Below, piece by piece: positions 24,782 to 34,052 of a stretch of 64,000 nucleotides of DNA. Every line of letters starts with the position of its first letter. The first letter of the stretch is position 1. The DNA is taken from NCBI GenBank assembly GCA_963696655.1, contig CAVOLB010000078.1:1-64000 (forward strand), read 5' to 3'. Source of the DNA: Hypericibacter sp963696655 (GTDB lineage: Bacteria > Pseudomonadota > Alphaproteobacteria > Dongiales > Dongiaceae). The translations under genes and the position numbers were made by a program. Under the pieces are notes generated by a model. It saw only the letters and a list, made by a program, of their open reading frames with translations, had not been told where the DNA came from and searched no databases.

Positions 24782-25768
24782 TCAAACCGTGCCGTCGAGG
24801 GGCGCGTCGATTGTCGCCAGCGTCTTCGTCCCCGGAACGACATTGATGCTGCGCGTGCCGAGGAGCTTGCCCAGCTCGGCTTCATCGACCTTGAGCGGTC
24901 CCGGTGCCGGGGCTTCGCCCGGCTTCGGCTGCGGATAGGCGGTGGACATGGCCGTGTGGAACGTCACATTGCCCTCGACCTTCTGGATCACCTGATGGAT
25001 ATGGCCGTTGAGGACGGTGACCGAACCGAAGCGCTTCAGATAACTCAGCGCCTGCGGCGCGTCGGCGGTGCCCCAGCCCCAGGGCTCATAGACGGTCCAG
25101 AGCGGAATATGGGCGAAGACCAGGATGGGCGTGCTGGCGGACTGGCCGGCAAGATCCTTCTCCAGCCAGGCGAGTTGCTCCGCCCCGAACTTGGTCATGG
25201 CCTTCGGCTGGAAGTCGGTGACATTCACCAGACCCACGAAATGCACGCCGTTCTGGTCGAAGCTGTACCAGCCGGTCTGGGCGCTCTCCTGGCCGAAAGC
25301 CTTGAGGAATCCGGTCAGGCCGTCATCGAGCGCGTCATGCTCGCCCGGCACGACATGGATCCGGTCGACCTTCATCTCCTGAAGCAGCTCGCGCGCCTGC
25401 CCGAACTCGTCGGGCTTGGAGAGATGCGAGACGTCGCCGGTATGGATCGCGAAGGCGGGACGCGGATCGAGCCGGTTCACCTGGCCGATGGCGCGCCGCA
25501 AGGTGGCGGCCACATCCGGATTGGCCTCCTTGTTGAAGCCGATATGGGTGTCGGAAATCTGGACGAAGGTGAAGGCGCCGGCCGGCGGCTGGTCGGCGCG
25601 CGCTTCGCCGATGAGACCGAGGCTGCGGGGAACGCCGCCGGCCAAAGTCCAAATCAGACCGGTACCGGTCCAGGCCATGCAGCCGAGCATCCGGCGGCGC
25701 GTCAGCTCAGGCGATGAATTTTTCGCGACAGTTGGCGACGCGAACGACGTGTCCTGAGAGTTGCGCAT
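24782..25768 (-). CDS. Tat-exported metallophosphoesterase
   Basis: This 328-residue calcineurin-like phosphoesterase has QISDTHIGF (metal motif I), HTGDVSHL (II), PGEHDALDDG (III, usually GNHD; here GEHD), FAHIPLW and NGHIHQ (IV-V). The N-terminus carries a twin-arginine signal, RRRMLGCMAWTGTGLIW, so the folded metal-bound enzyme is exported. The ATG at 25768 is preferred over one 12 codons upstream. It is the first gene of the operon metallophosphoesterase - cupredoxin - sigma - anti-sigma. The Glu for Asn change in motif III is unusual and could alter catalysis. Confidence 0.85.
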   Translation of the reverse strand: MRNSQDTSFASPTVAKNSSPELTRRRMLGCMAWTGTGLIWTLAGGVPRSLGLIGEARADQPPAGAFTFVQISDTHIGFNKEANPDVAATLRRAIGQVNRLDPRPAFAIHTGDVSHLSKPDEFGQARELLQEMKVDRIHVVPGEHDALDDGLTGFLKAFGQESAQTGWYSFDQNGVHFVGLVNVTDFQPKAMTKFGAEQLAWLEKDLAGQSASTPILVFAHIPLWTVYEPWGWGTADAPQALSYLKRFGSVTVLNGHIHQVIQKVEGNVTFHTAMSTAYPQPKPGEAPAPGPLKVDEAELGKLLGTRSINVVPGTKTLATIDAPLDGTV

Positions 25769-26210
25769 GGGATCGTTGCTCCTTTCGAGCGGAAGGGACC
25801 CCATCAGGACCGGCGCACCGCGCGTTCCATTCCACCGAAAGAGGGCTCGTCACGGAAAGGTGATGGAACGTTCCGGCGCCAGGCGCGCGGCGATGGAATG
25901 CCGCTGCCGAGGACGTCATTCACCGGTTGTCCAATCAGACTAAGCGCACGGGATTCTTCATCTTTCCGAGGCGCGGAGGAGCCACAACTTTGCCCCTCGC
26001 TGAGGCCGCGCGGCGACCCTTACGATGCGCAGCTATCCTACTGACGTAACAAGTATTTCTTGGCTGCCCCCGGCGTTTGCAGAGAGCTGGACAAGGGGGC
26101 TCTGCTAACGCGTCGGTGCAGGTGACGGCCGACGCCGGTCTTGGCGCTTCCAAGGCCCGATTTGCCGTCACGCTTTTTCGGCCATGAGGCGCCGCTGAAG
26201 AGGGGGAGCT
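25769..26210. other. 442-base divergent intergenic region
   Basis: This region separates the leftward sigma-factor operon from the rightward exopolysaccharide locus. It contains a candidate ECF promoter (25850-25874) including a 10-base palindrome GGAACGTTCC (25865-25874). No convincing rightward promoter or gene was seen, although one must exist for the beta-barrel gene. Confidence 0.5.
25850..25874 (-). promoter_or_regulatory. candidate ECF-sigma promoter of the metallophosphoesterase operon
   Basis: On the minus strand GGAAC (25874-25870) is followed after 15 bases by CGTGA (25854-25850), close to the ECF consensus GGAAC-N15/17-CGTxx. It would give a leader of about 75 bases and autoregulation of the sigma operon. 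Confidence 0.35.
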
Positions 26211-27707
26211 TTGGTACGCAGCTTGGCCTTGGTGATGGCGTTGACCATCGGTGTCGGGACTTCGCTCCAAGCGGTCGCCGCGTCGGACGATCTGATGTCG
26301 ACCGATCCGACGAAAGCGACCGCCCCGGCCAAGTCGAGCGATACCGGAGCGACCACCGAGGAAAACTCGGCCCAGGACGACACAAGGCCCCAGAAGAGCA
26401 TGCTGAGCGCCGATAGCAGCACCCCCGCTCCTTCCGACATCGGCTCGGTGCAGATCGCCGATGCCGCCTCCGATGCGTCGGGCCCGGTGGTTTCCAGCGA
26501 CTATCAGCAGCCGACCTTCTCGACGGCCTACGAGGAAGTGCCGCGCGACCAGACGGTGCGCGAACGTCCGCGACCGGAAGTGGATGCGCTGGGCGTTCAT
26601 CTCGGCGGGTTCTACGCCTATCCGTCGGTCCGCACCTCCGAGATCTACGACGACAACATCTTCGTCACGCCGACCGACAAGCGCGGCGATTTCATCACCG
26701 AGATCGCGCCGGAGCTGTCGCTCGAATCGAACTGGAACAACCACGCGCTCAATTTCGACGCCGGTGCCGCCGCGGGCTACTATGCGAGCCACACCGGCGA
26801 GGACTATGTCGACTACCATTTCGGGACCGACGGGCGCCTCGATCTGACGCACGACGACCAGCTCACCGCCGCCTTCATCTATCGCCATGCGCATGAGGAC
26901 CGTTCTTCGCCCGACGACGTCCAGGGCAAGACCCCGACGGAATATGACCTCTATCACGGCGAGCTGGGCGACCAGAATCGCTTCGGCCGCTTCACCCTGA
27001 AGCTGGACAGCCAGCTCAACCGCTACAAATACTTCAATGTCGACGCCGACAACGGCACCACGATCGACAACAACGATCGTGATCGCCTCTCCACGCTGCA
27101 CAGCGTCACGCTCAGCTACGAGATCGTGCCGGACTACGACGCCTATGTGCGGGCGTCCTACAACCGGCAGGACTATGACAGCCAGCAGGACAATCAGGGT
27201 TTCGATCGCAGCTCGCAGGGTTTCGAAACGGTGGTCGGACTCGCCATCGATCTGGGCGGCGTGACCCGCGCCGACATCTTCGCGGGCTATCTGACGCAGT
27301 TCTATCAGGACTCCGAATTCGACACCGTCTCCGGACCCAGCTTCGGCGGCTCCCTGGTCTGGAACCCGACCGGCCTCACCACCGTGACCGCGACGGTGTC
27401 GCGAACCCTGCAGGAAACCACGCAGGTGGGGGCCGCCGGCTATTTCTCCACCGATGCCCTCATCAATATCGACCACGAGCTGCTGCGCAACCTCATCCTC
27501 AACGCCTTCGGCGGCTTCATCAACAACGACTATGAAGGCATCAGCCGCAATGACGATATCTGGACCGGCGGCGCCGGCGCCGAATATCTGATGAACCACT
27601 ATGCGTCGATCGATCTCAAATATCGCTACGACACCCGCGATTCGAGCGAGAGCGACGAGAACTACGAGCGCAATCTGATTCTGCTGAGCCTCGACCTGAA
27701 ACTCTAA
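26211..27707 (+). CDS. outer-membrane beta-barrel protein of the exopolysaccharide locus (BBP2-type)
   Basis: This 498-residue exported protein has a signal peptide (LALVMALTIGVGTSLQAVAAS). A Ser/Thr/Asp-rich low-complexity stretch follows to about residue 125, then a long region of alternating beta strands ending in an aromatic/hydrophobic last strand (LILLSLDLKL), as in outer-membrane barrels. The segment YDDNIFVTPTDKRGDFI is typical of the 'putative beta-barrel porin 2' family found in polysaccharide loci. The start is TTG at 26211 after GAGGGGGAGC. It leads the locus and is followed 62 bases later by wza, so it probably helps the polymer cross or attach to the outer membrane. Confidence 0.8.
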   Translation: MVRSLALVMALTIGVGTSLQAVAASDDLMSTDPTKATAPAKSSDTGATTEENSAQDDTRPQKSMLSADSSTPAPSDIGSVQIADAASDASGPVVSSDYQQPTFSTAYEEVPRDQTVRERPRPEVDALGVHLGGFYAYPSVRTSEIYDDNIFVTPTDKRGDFITEIAPELSLESNWNNHALNFDAGAAAGYYASHTGEDYVDYHFGTDGRLDLTHDDQLTAAFIYRHAHEDRSSPDDVQGKTPTEYDLYHGELGDQNRFGRFTLKLDSQLNRYKYFNVDADNGTTIDNNDRDRLSTLHSVTLSYEIVPDYDAYVRASYNRQDYDSQQDNQGFDRSSQGFETVVGLAIDLGGVTRADIFAGYLTQFYQDSEFDTVSGPSFGGSLVWNPTGLTTVTATVSRTLQETTQVGAAGYFSTDALINIDHELLRNLILNAFGGFINNDYEGISRNDDIWTGGAGAEYLMNHYASIDLKYRYDTRDSSESDENYERNLILLSLDLKL

Positions 27708-27769
27708 TCGACGGATCGGGGACGCTCCGTCGACATCGCGACGGACCGCCCCGCCGCCCCTGCCGGGAG

Positions 27770-28321
27770 ATGACCGTGCTGAACCGTTTGCAGATCCGCC
27801 TTTCCACGCTTGCCGTCCTGGGCCTGGCGATGATGCTGTCGGGCCAGGTCCAGGCCGCGAACGATCAGTATCACCTCGGGCCCGGCGACAAGGTCCGGGT
27901 GACCGTCTTCGGCGACGACCAGCTGAGCGGCGAGTTCCAGGTGGATGCCAATGGCGCGATCTCCATGCCGCTGATCGGCGAAGTCGACGCCCAGGGCCAT
28001 ACCACGACCGAGCTGGCGAGCGCGGTCGCCGAGAAGCTTTCGAAGGATTACCTGAAGGACCCCAAGGTCAGCGTCGAGGTGATCGACTACCGCCCCTTCT
28101 ACATCCTGGGCGAAGTCCGCAACCCCGGCAGCTATCCCTTCGTGAACGGCATGCGGGTGATGAACGCGATCGCCCTGGCCGGCGGCTTCACCTACCGCGC
28201 CCGCGAGGGGCATATGAAGATCAACCGCGATATCGACGGCCAGGTGCAGGAGCTGGAGGCGGATCAGACCACGGTCGTCCTTCCGGGCGACGTGATCGAG
28301 GTTCCCGAGCGCTTCTTCTGA
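27770..28321 (+). CDS. polysaccharide export protein, Wza/GumB type
   Basis: This 183-residue exported protein has a signal peptide ending near QVQAAND. The Poly_export domain is YHLGPGDKVRVTVFGDDQLSGEF... to about residue 105, and one SLBB domain starts at FYILGEVRNPGSYPF. It is the short form, without the C-terminal helix of E. coli Wza, so the outer-membrane channel is probably completed by the beta-barrel protein upstream. No lipobox is evident. The GTG at 27776, seven bases after GGGAG, is at least as good a start as the ATG at 27770, where that same GGGAG lies too close. Confidence 0.88.
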   Translation: MTVLNRLQIRLSTLAVLGLAMMLSGQVQAANDQYHLGPGDKVRVTVFGDDQLSGEFQVDANGAISMPLIGEVDAQGHTTTELASAVAEKLSKDYLKDPKVSVEVIDYRPFYILGEVRNPGSYPFVNGMRVMNAIALAGGFTYRAREGHMKINRDIDGQVQELEADQTTVVLPGDVIEVPERFF

Positions 28322-28388
28322 TTGGGATCGGTTGTTTCAACGCGGCCAGGCGGGAAGCTGGATCGCCAGACGCGAAAGGAAATTTACC

Positions 28389-30653
28389 ATGGCGGACACG
28401 AGACTGCTTGTCCCCCGACCCATCGAGCCGCCGCAACTCCTGGCCCCGGACTGGGCCCAGTCCAGCGGGCCCGACCTCCAGGAGCTGTTCCGGCGGATCT
28501 GGCGCCGCAAGCTCATGATCGCGGCCATCGCGGTCGGCTGCACCCTGCTGACCGCGGTCGCGCTGTTCGCGATTGCGCCGCGCTATACCGCGACCGCGCA
28601 GGTGATGCTGGATCCCTCGCAGTCGAAGCTGCTCGATGCCAACCAGGCGCTGGCCGGCCTGTCGCCCGATACCGAGGCGGTCAACAGCGCGATCGCCGTG
28701 GTGCAGTCGCGCGACCTGGCCGACCGGGTGATCGACAAGCTCGAGCTGATGCGCGACCCCGATTTCAACACCGCGCTCGAACCGCCGACCTGGTTCTCGA
28801 GCCTGCTGGATCCGCATACCTATCTCCCGGCGGACTGGGCCGATGGCATCGCCGACCTGCTTTCGAGCGATGCCGGCAGTCCGCCCGACGAGGTGCGTCG
28901 CAACCATAATCGCGTGGTCGAGGCCTTCCTCAAGCGGCTCGACGCCGGTGCGGCCGGCGAGTCGCGCGTCGTCAGCGTGAGCTTCCAGGCGGAAAACCCG
29001 CGCACGGCTGCCAAGATCGCGAATGCGATCGTCGAAGAATATATCAGCAGCGGCATCGAGCAGCGCACCGCGTCGAGCAAGGAAGTCAATGTCTGGCTGA
29101 CGCAGCAGCTCGATACCTTGCGCGAGCAGGTTGTCGCGGCCGACCAGGCGGTCGAGGATTATCGCACCAAGAACGGCCTGGTCGAAAGCCGTGGCGACAC
29201 GCTGGCCACACAGGAGTCGGCCGAGCTCGGCACGCAGCTGGTCATGGCCCGCACCGACCGGGCCGCTGCCGAAGCCAAGCTGCAGCAGGTCCAGTCGCTC
29301 CTCAATTCGCCGCAAGGGACCGAATCCGCGGGTGCCGTGCTGCAATCGCCGCTGATCCAGAGCCTGCGCGCCCAGGAAGCGCAGGTCGAGCAGACCATCG
29401 CCGACCTGTCGCAGACCTATGGCGAACGCCACCCGAAGATCCTGGGTGCGAAAGCGCAGCTGGCCGATTTGCAAGGGAAGATCCGGCAAGAGATCGGCCG
29501 GATCGTCAAGGACTACACCAACGAGGTGGCCGTCGCCCGAGCCCGGGAAGTCTCGATTTCCTCGAGCCTGGAGCAGACCCGCAACCAGGTCGCCAGCCAG
29601 AATCAGTCCGACGTCCATCTGCGCTCGCTGGAACGCGAGGCCGATGCGAGCCGGACCCTCCTGGAGAATTTCCTCGCGCAGTCTCAGCAGACCGGCAGCG
29701 AGCAGAGCTTCAAGCAGCCGGACGCGATCATCATCTCGCACGCCAGCGAGCCGGAGAAACCCTCCTTCCCGAAGAAGCGGATCCTGCTGGTGCTGGCCCT
29801 GGGCGCCTTCGGCATGCTGGGCGTGTTGATCGCGCTGCTGATCGAGGAATTCGACCGGGGCTTGCGCAGCCTGGGGCAGGTCGAGCGTGTGCTGGGCGTG
29901 CGGGGCCTGGGGCTGATCCCGGCCGTGCAGACCTGGCTGGGCCGGTTGCGCAAGCCCGAGGACTATGTCGTGGAGAAGCCGGCCTCGGCCTTGGCCGAGG
30001 CCCTGCGCAGTCTCCATACCGGCATCGCCCTCTCGGCACGCTCGGAGGTTCCGCGCACGGTGATGTTCGCATCCTCCCTGCCCAAGGAAGGCAAGACCTC
30101 GCTGGCGCTCTCCTATGCGCGCGTGCTGGCGCATGCCGGAAAGAAAGTCGTGGTGGTGGATTGCGACCTGCGCCGTTCGGCGCTCTGCCGCCGGCTGGGC
30201 CTGCGGCGCAAGGCCGGACTCTCCGACTATATCCGCGGCACCGCCGAGCTCGACGACATCATCCATCCCGATCCGCGCTCGACCGTGCTGATCGTGCCGG
30301 CCGGCACGGCGCCGGCCACCAGCGCCACCGACATCCTCGCCTCCGAGCGTCTCGCGGCCTTCCTGCGGGCGCTGGCCGAGCATTACGACATGGTCGTGAT
30401 CGACACGCCGCCGGTGCTCGCGGTTTCCGATACGCAGCTGCTGAGCCGGCTCGTGGACAAGACCGTCTTCGTCGTGCGTTGGGAAAAGACCCGGGCCGAG
30501 ACGGCTCTCCTTGCGGTGCGTCAGTTACACGACGCCGGAGCCGACATTGCGGGCGTGGTCCTGTCGATGGTGAACCTCAAGCGCCATGCCCGTTACGGCT
30601 ATGGCGATGCCGGGTCCTACTATGCGGAGCTGCGTCGCTATTATGTGGGTTGA
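28389..30653 (+). CDS. chain-length regulator/tyrosine autokinase (Wzc-like BY-kinase)
   Basis: This 754-residue inner-membrane protein has a Wzz domain with a first transmembrane helix near residues 38-60 and a long periplasmic coiled-coil region (about 230-400). A second helix follows at about 455-478, then a cytoplasmic BY-kinase domain with Walker A SLPKEGKTSLAL, Walker A' VVVVDCDLRRS and Walker B VVIDTPPVL. The C-terminus ends in a tyrosine cluster (RYGYGDAGSYYAELRRYYVG) for autophosphorylation. AAAGGAAA lies eight bases before the ATG at 28389. With Wza it forms the polymer export machine and controls length. Confidence 0.92.
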   Translation: MADTRLLVPRPIEPPQLLAPDWAQSSGPDLQELFRRIWRRKLMIAAIAVGCTLLTAVALFAIAPRYTATAQVMLDPSQSKLLDANQALAGLSPDTEAVNSAIAVVQSRDLADRVIDKLELMRDPDFNTALEPPTWFSSLLDPHTYLPADWADGIADLLSSDAGSPPDEVRRNHNRVVEAFLKRLDAGAAGESRVVSVSFQAENPRTAAKIANAIVEEYISSGIEQRTASSKEVNVWLTQQLDTLREQVVAADQAVEDYRTKNGLVESRGDTLATQESAELGTQLVMARTDRAAAEAKLQQVQSLLNSPQGTESAGAVLQSPLIQSLRAQEAQVEQTIADLSQTYGERHPKILGAKAQLADLQGKIRQEIGRIVKDYTNEVAVARAREVSISSSLEQTRNQVASQNQSDVHLRSLEREADASRTLLENFLAQSQQTGSEQSFKQPDAIIISHASEPEKPSFPKKRILLVLALGAFGMLGVLIALLIEEFDRGLRSLGQVERVLGVRGLGLIPAVQTWLGRLRKPEDYVVEKPASALAEALRSLHTGIALSARSEVPRTVMFASSLPKEGKTSLALSYARVLAHAGKKVVVVDCDLRRSALCRRLGLRRKAGLSDYIRGTAELDDIIHPDPRSTVLIVPAGTAPATSATDILASERLAAFLRALAEHYDMVVIDTPPVLAVSDTQLLSRLVDKTVFVVRWEKTRAETALLAVRQLHDAGADIAGVVLSMVNLKRHARYGYGDAGSYYAELRRYYVG

Positions 30654-30686
30654 GGCGGCCTTGCCGCTGGGTCCTGGCCCTTGGTG

Positions 30687-32123
30687 ATGGCCATGACACT
30701 CGAGGCGGGCACGGAGCGCCTGGCGCCGCCGTCCTGGCGGCCGGTGGAGTTCGTGCCACGGCAGAACGGATGGCTTAACCTCGCCCTGGGCCATACCCTG
30801 CTCCTCCTGCTGCTGGCCTTCGGCATGGTCGGCGCCCGGCCCTTTTCAGGCGCCGACATCGACAGCGCCAGCACCGCGTCCGACGGATTCCTCAATCAGG
30901 CGATCTGGCTGGGCGGCGTAGCGCTGGCTCTGCCGCTGATCTTCAGCCGCTTTCGCCTCGCCCTGACCCTGGCAAAACAGGCCTGGCCGCTCCTCCTGGT
31001 GATCGCGTGGGACACGGCGACGACCATCTGGTCGCCCTTGCCCGACGTCACGCTGCGCCGCGTCGCGGTCCTGTGGCTCATGTATGCGGCGGCCCTCGGC
31101 GTGGCCGTCTCCGGCATTTCGCTGCGCGACTTCCATCGCATAACCTTCCTCATCGCCGGTGCGGTGATGGCGCTCGACATCATGGCCGCCATCGGCATGC
31201 CCAGCCGCGGCCTCGACAATGAAGGGCGCCTGATCGGCATGCATGGCCACAAGAACTCGGCCGGCCAGGTCGCCGTGATGGCGAGCCTCTGCTGGTATTT
31301 CTATGCCGGGCGCCTCTCCTGGGGCGCCACGCGGATCCTGGTGCTGGGCGCCGCCGCCGTCTTCTACCTCGTGATCTTCGCCACCGGGTCGAAGACCGGC
31401 AGCGCGCTTGCCATGCTGGTCGTCATCTGGACCGCGCTGGCCGCCATGCTTTGTCGCAAGGGCCCCAGCGCGGGGGCTCTCTTCGGCAGCGGGCTCGGCT
31501 TTCTGGCCCTCGCCGTGGTGGCCGTGCTGATGCTCGCCGGCGTCAGCGCAACCGAGGTCGGGACGGCGGTCTTCGGCGATCTCACCTTCACCGGCCGGTT
31601 GCCGCTCTGGGAAGCGATCTGGGATCAGATCATGAAGCATTTCTGGACCGGCTATGGCTTCGGCGCCTTCTGGGACGTGGCCGGGTCGGATAACTCCTTC
31701 GGCTTCTCCAAATCAGTCGGATGGCTGGGCGTCGTCGGCCAGGCGCATAACGGCTATCTCGACCTCTTCCTGCAGACGGGTCTCGTCGGCCTGGGACTGG
31801 CGCTGCTCTCCCTGGGCTGGATGTTCCGCCTCGGCATGCGGCTGCTCGGGCAACCGCCGCGCCGCCCCTTCGACATGCCGGCGCGCGCCTTCGCCTATGC
31901 GATGATTCTTTCCATCGCCCTCTACAATCTTCTCGAGAGCTCCTATCTGCGGCCGCATCACATGCAGGCGGTCTGGCTGTTCATGCTGGTGGCCCTCATG
32001 CAGCGTGAGTTGCTGGAGGGGCGTATCGTCCGCCAGAGAATCCTGCTTCAGCGCCAGAGAGCCGCGCAGGCTCACCGGTCGTCGCTGGTGGGGACGCCGC
32101 GCGAGCCCTTCCTGACGACTTAG
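30687..32123 (+). CDS. O-antigen ligase/polymerase family protein (Wzy/WaaL-like)
   Basis: This 478-residue polytopic membrane protein has about eleven hydrophobic segments. The Wzy_C domain has its large periplasmic loop between about residues 290 and 380, including GRLPLWEAIWDQIMKHFWTG and the AHNGYLDLFLQTG motif with the functional His. The family polymerises lipid-linked repeat units or ligates them to acceptors. After wza and wzc, a polymerase is the better call. The ATG at 30687 is preferred to TTG/GTG codons just before it. Its stop overlaps the stop of the convergent asparagine-synthase-like gene by four bases. Confidence 0.85.
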   Translation: MAMTLEAGTERLAPPSWRPVEFVPRQNGWLNLALGHTLLLLLLAFGMVGARPFSGADIDSASTASDGFLNQAIWLGGVALALPLIFSRFRLALTLAKQAWPLLLVIAWDTATTIWSPLPDVTLRRVAVLWLMYAAALGVAVSGISLRDFHRITFLIAGAVMALDIMAAIGMPSRGLDNEGRLIGMHGHKNSAGQVAVMASLCWYFYAGRLSWGATRILVLGAAAVFYLVIFATGSKTGSALAMLVVIWTALAAMLCRKGPSAGALFGSGLGFLALAVVAVLMLAGVSATEVGTAVFGDLTFTGRLPLWEAIWDQIMKHFWTGYGFGAFWDVAGSDNSFGFSKSVGWLGVVGQAHNGYLDLFLQTGLVGLGLALLSLGWMFRLGMRLLGQPPRRPFDMPARAFAYAMILSIALYNLLESSYLRPHHMQAVWLFMLVALMQRELLEGRIVRQRILLQRQRAAQAHRSSLVGTPREPFLTT

Positions 32124-34015
32124 GCAGCCGAGGCCAGGCTCGCCGCCGATCCGCTGCGCCGGCCCGCCTGGAAGCGCTCGAACCAGCAGCCCAGGATGAA
32201 GAGCGCGTAGATCTGCCGGTCGAGCGGCTGCGACTGGGACAGATGCTGGCGCCAGAGCGTCTCGATGGCGGCCTGATCGAACAACCCCGTCTGCGGCAGG
32301 ATGTCGAGCAGGGTGGATTCGACACGAGAGCGCAAGGCGTCGCGCGACCAGGCGCCGAAGGGGATTGGGAAACCCTTCTTCTTGCGATTGACGATCGCGG
32401 CCGGCAGATAGCGGCGCGCCATCATCTTATGGACGATCTTGCGCCGGCCCGGCGCCAGGCGGAAGGCGCGCGGCAGGGATTCGACGAAGCGCACCACCTC
32501 GAGATCGAGGATCGGCACGCGAACCTCGAGCGCGTAGGCCATCGAGATCTTGTCGGTATAGAGCAGCCAGTCGTCCGGCAGGCAGGTCCGGGCATCGACG
32601 CTCATCATGGTCTCGACCGGCTCGCGGCCGGTGCCGCGGCTCCAATCGAGCCAATAGCCGATATCGCCCAGCGCCTTGCCGTCGTCGGCGCGGCCGGTGA
32701 GGGCCTGGCGCTGGCCCGCGGTGAAGAGCGCATAGGCCTCGCGGAAGCGTTCGGCCGGCGATTCGATCGGCAGGCTGCGCAGCGCGCGCTGCACCGCCTC
32801 CGGCAGTTTGCCATAGCCGCCCATGGCGCGCCCGACCCAGCCGGCCATCGCGGGCGCCGGCAGCAGGCGGCGCAGCACCTCGTTCTGATAACGCGTATAA
32901 CCGCCCCAGGGCTCGTCGCTGCCCTGGCCGCTCAAAGCCACCGTCACGTCCTGGCGCATGCGGCCGATCAGATGCCAGATCGCCAGCGCGGAGGTGGAGA
33001 CGATCGGCTCCTCCAGGCTGTCGATCACCTGGTCGAGCGTCGCCATCAGATCCTCGGGCGCGACATTGACGGCCACGAAGGGCAGATCCAGCGCCGCCGC
33101 GGTCCCGCGCGCATCCTCGATCTCGCATTCCTTGTGTCCGGCACCGAAGCCCACGGTGTAGCAGGGCAGCGCGCGCCCTTTCTCCTTGGCCAGGGCCGCG
33201 ACCAGTGCCGAATCGATCCCGCCCGACAGCAGAATCCCGACCGGCACATCCGACAGGAGCTGGCGGTCCACGGCCTCGCCCAGCACCTCGTGATAGCGCT
33301 CGACCGCATCGGCGCGATTGCCCGCATAGCGCTCCGCCACCGGCTCGATATAGCGCGTGAGCTCGGCCTCGCCCGTGGCCAGATCGAAGCTGAGGCGGTG
33401 GCCGGCGGGCAGACGCTGGATGCCGCGCCAGAGCGTGCGCGGCGAAGGCACGAAGCGCAGCGTCAGGAAACATTGCAGCGCGTCTTCGTCGGCCTCGGGG
33501 GCCGTGCCGGTCAGCAGCATCAGCGCCCTCGCCTCCGAGGCGAACGCGATCCCGCCCTGCGGCAGCATCGTGTAATAGACCGGCTTGATGCCGAAGGCGT
33601 CGCGGACCAGATGCAGCTTGCCCTCGGCGCGATCGAGCGCCGCGAAGGCGAACATGCCGTCCAGACGCGTCAAGGTCGCCTCGAGACCCTGGGCCGCGAG
33701 GAACTCGGCCAGGGTCTCCGTGTCCGAATGGCCGCGGAAATTCCCGGTCAGATCCCGGCGCAGCGCCTGATGGTTATAGGCCTCGCCGTTATAGGACAGC
33801 AGCCAGCGCCCGTCGCGGCTCGCCATCGGCTGGTGGCCGGCGGGGCTGAGGTCGAGGATCGCGAGCCGCGTATGACCCAGCACCACCTGCTTGCCGCGCA
33901 GCTCCTCGCGGGCGACACCTTCGCTGTCGGGGCCGCGATGACGCAAGGCCGCGAGACCCGCTTCCACATGGACTGCGACCGACGGCGAGACGACCGCACC
34001 GAAGATTCCGCACAT
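32120..34015 (-). CDS. glutamine-dependent asparagine-synthase-like amidotransferase
   Basis: This 631-residue enzyme has an N-terminal class II glutaminase (MCGIFGAVV with nucleophile Cys2; RHRGPDSEG; YNGEAYNH) and a C-terminal synthetase domain (PP-loop LLSGGIDSALVAA; SGQGSDEPWGGY, where most relatives have DExFGGY). The start is fixed by the need for Cys2. The chemistry is ATP-dependent transfer of ammonia to a carboxylate. Inside polysaccharide loci such enzymes (WbpS-like) amidate uronic-acid residues, and the presence of AlgD makes that the favoured role here. Free asparagine synthesis cannot be excluded. A glycosyltransferase gene lies 37 bases upstream in the same direction. Confidence 0.85.
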   Translation of the reverse strand: MCGIFGAVVSPSVAVHVEAGLAALRHRGPDSEGVAREELRGKQVVLGHTRLAILDLSPAGHQPMASRDGRWLLSYNGEAYNHQALRRDLTGNFRGHSDTETLAEFLAAQGLEATLTRLDGMFAFAALDRAEGKLHLVRDAFGIKPVYYTMLPQGGIAFASEARALMLLTGTAPEADEDALQCFLTLRFVPSPRTLWRGIQRLPAGHRLSFDLATGEAELTRYIEPVAERYAGNRADAVERYHEVLGEAVDRQLLSDVPVGILLSGGIDSALVAALAKEKGRALPCYTVGFGAGHKECEIEDARGTAAALDLPFVAVNVAPEDLMATLDQVIDSLEEPIVSTSALAIWHLIGRMRQDVTVALSGQGSDEPWGGYTRYQNEVLRRLLPAPAMAGWVGRAMGGYGKLPEAVQRALRSLPIESPAERFREAYALFTAGQRQALTGRADDGKALGDIGYWLDWSRGTGREPVETMMSVDARTCLPDDWLLYTDKISMAYALEVRVPILDLEVVRFVESLPRAFRLAPGRRKIVHKMMARRYLPAAIVNRKKKGFPIPFGAWSRDALRSRVESTLLDILPQTGLFDQAAIETLWRQHLSQSQPLDRQIYALFILGCWFERFQAGRRSGSAASLASAA

Positions 34016-34052
34016 GGGACTGAGCCTCCGAAATGATCTGGGGTCGGCAATG

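Noticed and set aside
25935..27599. 554-codon leftward frame opposite the beta-barrel gene
   Set aside because: Composition is a typical shadow (Val/Ala/Arg/Gly/Asp). The plus strand has a signal peptide and barrel strands and lies between a divergent regulator operon and wza.
28221..30383. Long antisense open frame (720 codons) opposite the tyrosine kinase gene
   Set aside because: It mirrors the codon pattern of the real gene in GC-rich DNA, is composed mainly of Gln/Arg/Gly/Asp-rich filler and shows no domain.
32243..34036. Long rightward frame opposite the asparagine-synthase-like gene
   Set aside because: The minus strand carries the complete glutaminase and synthetase motifs, and the rightward frame has none.
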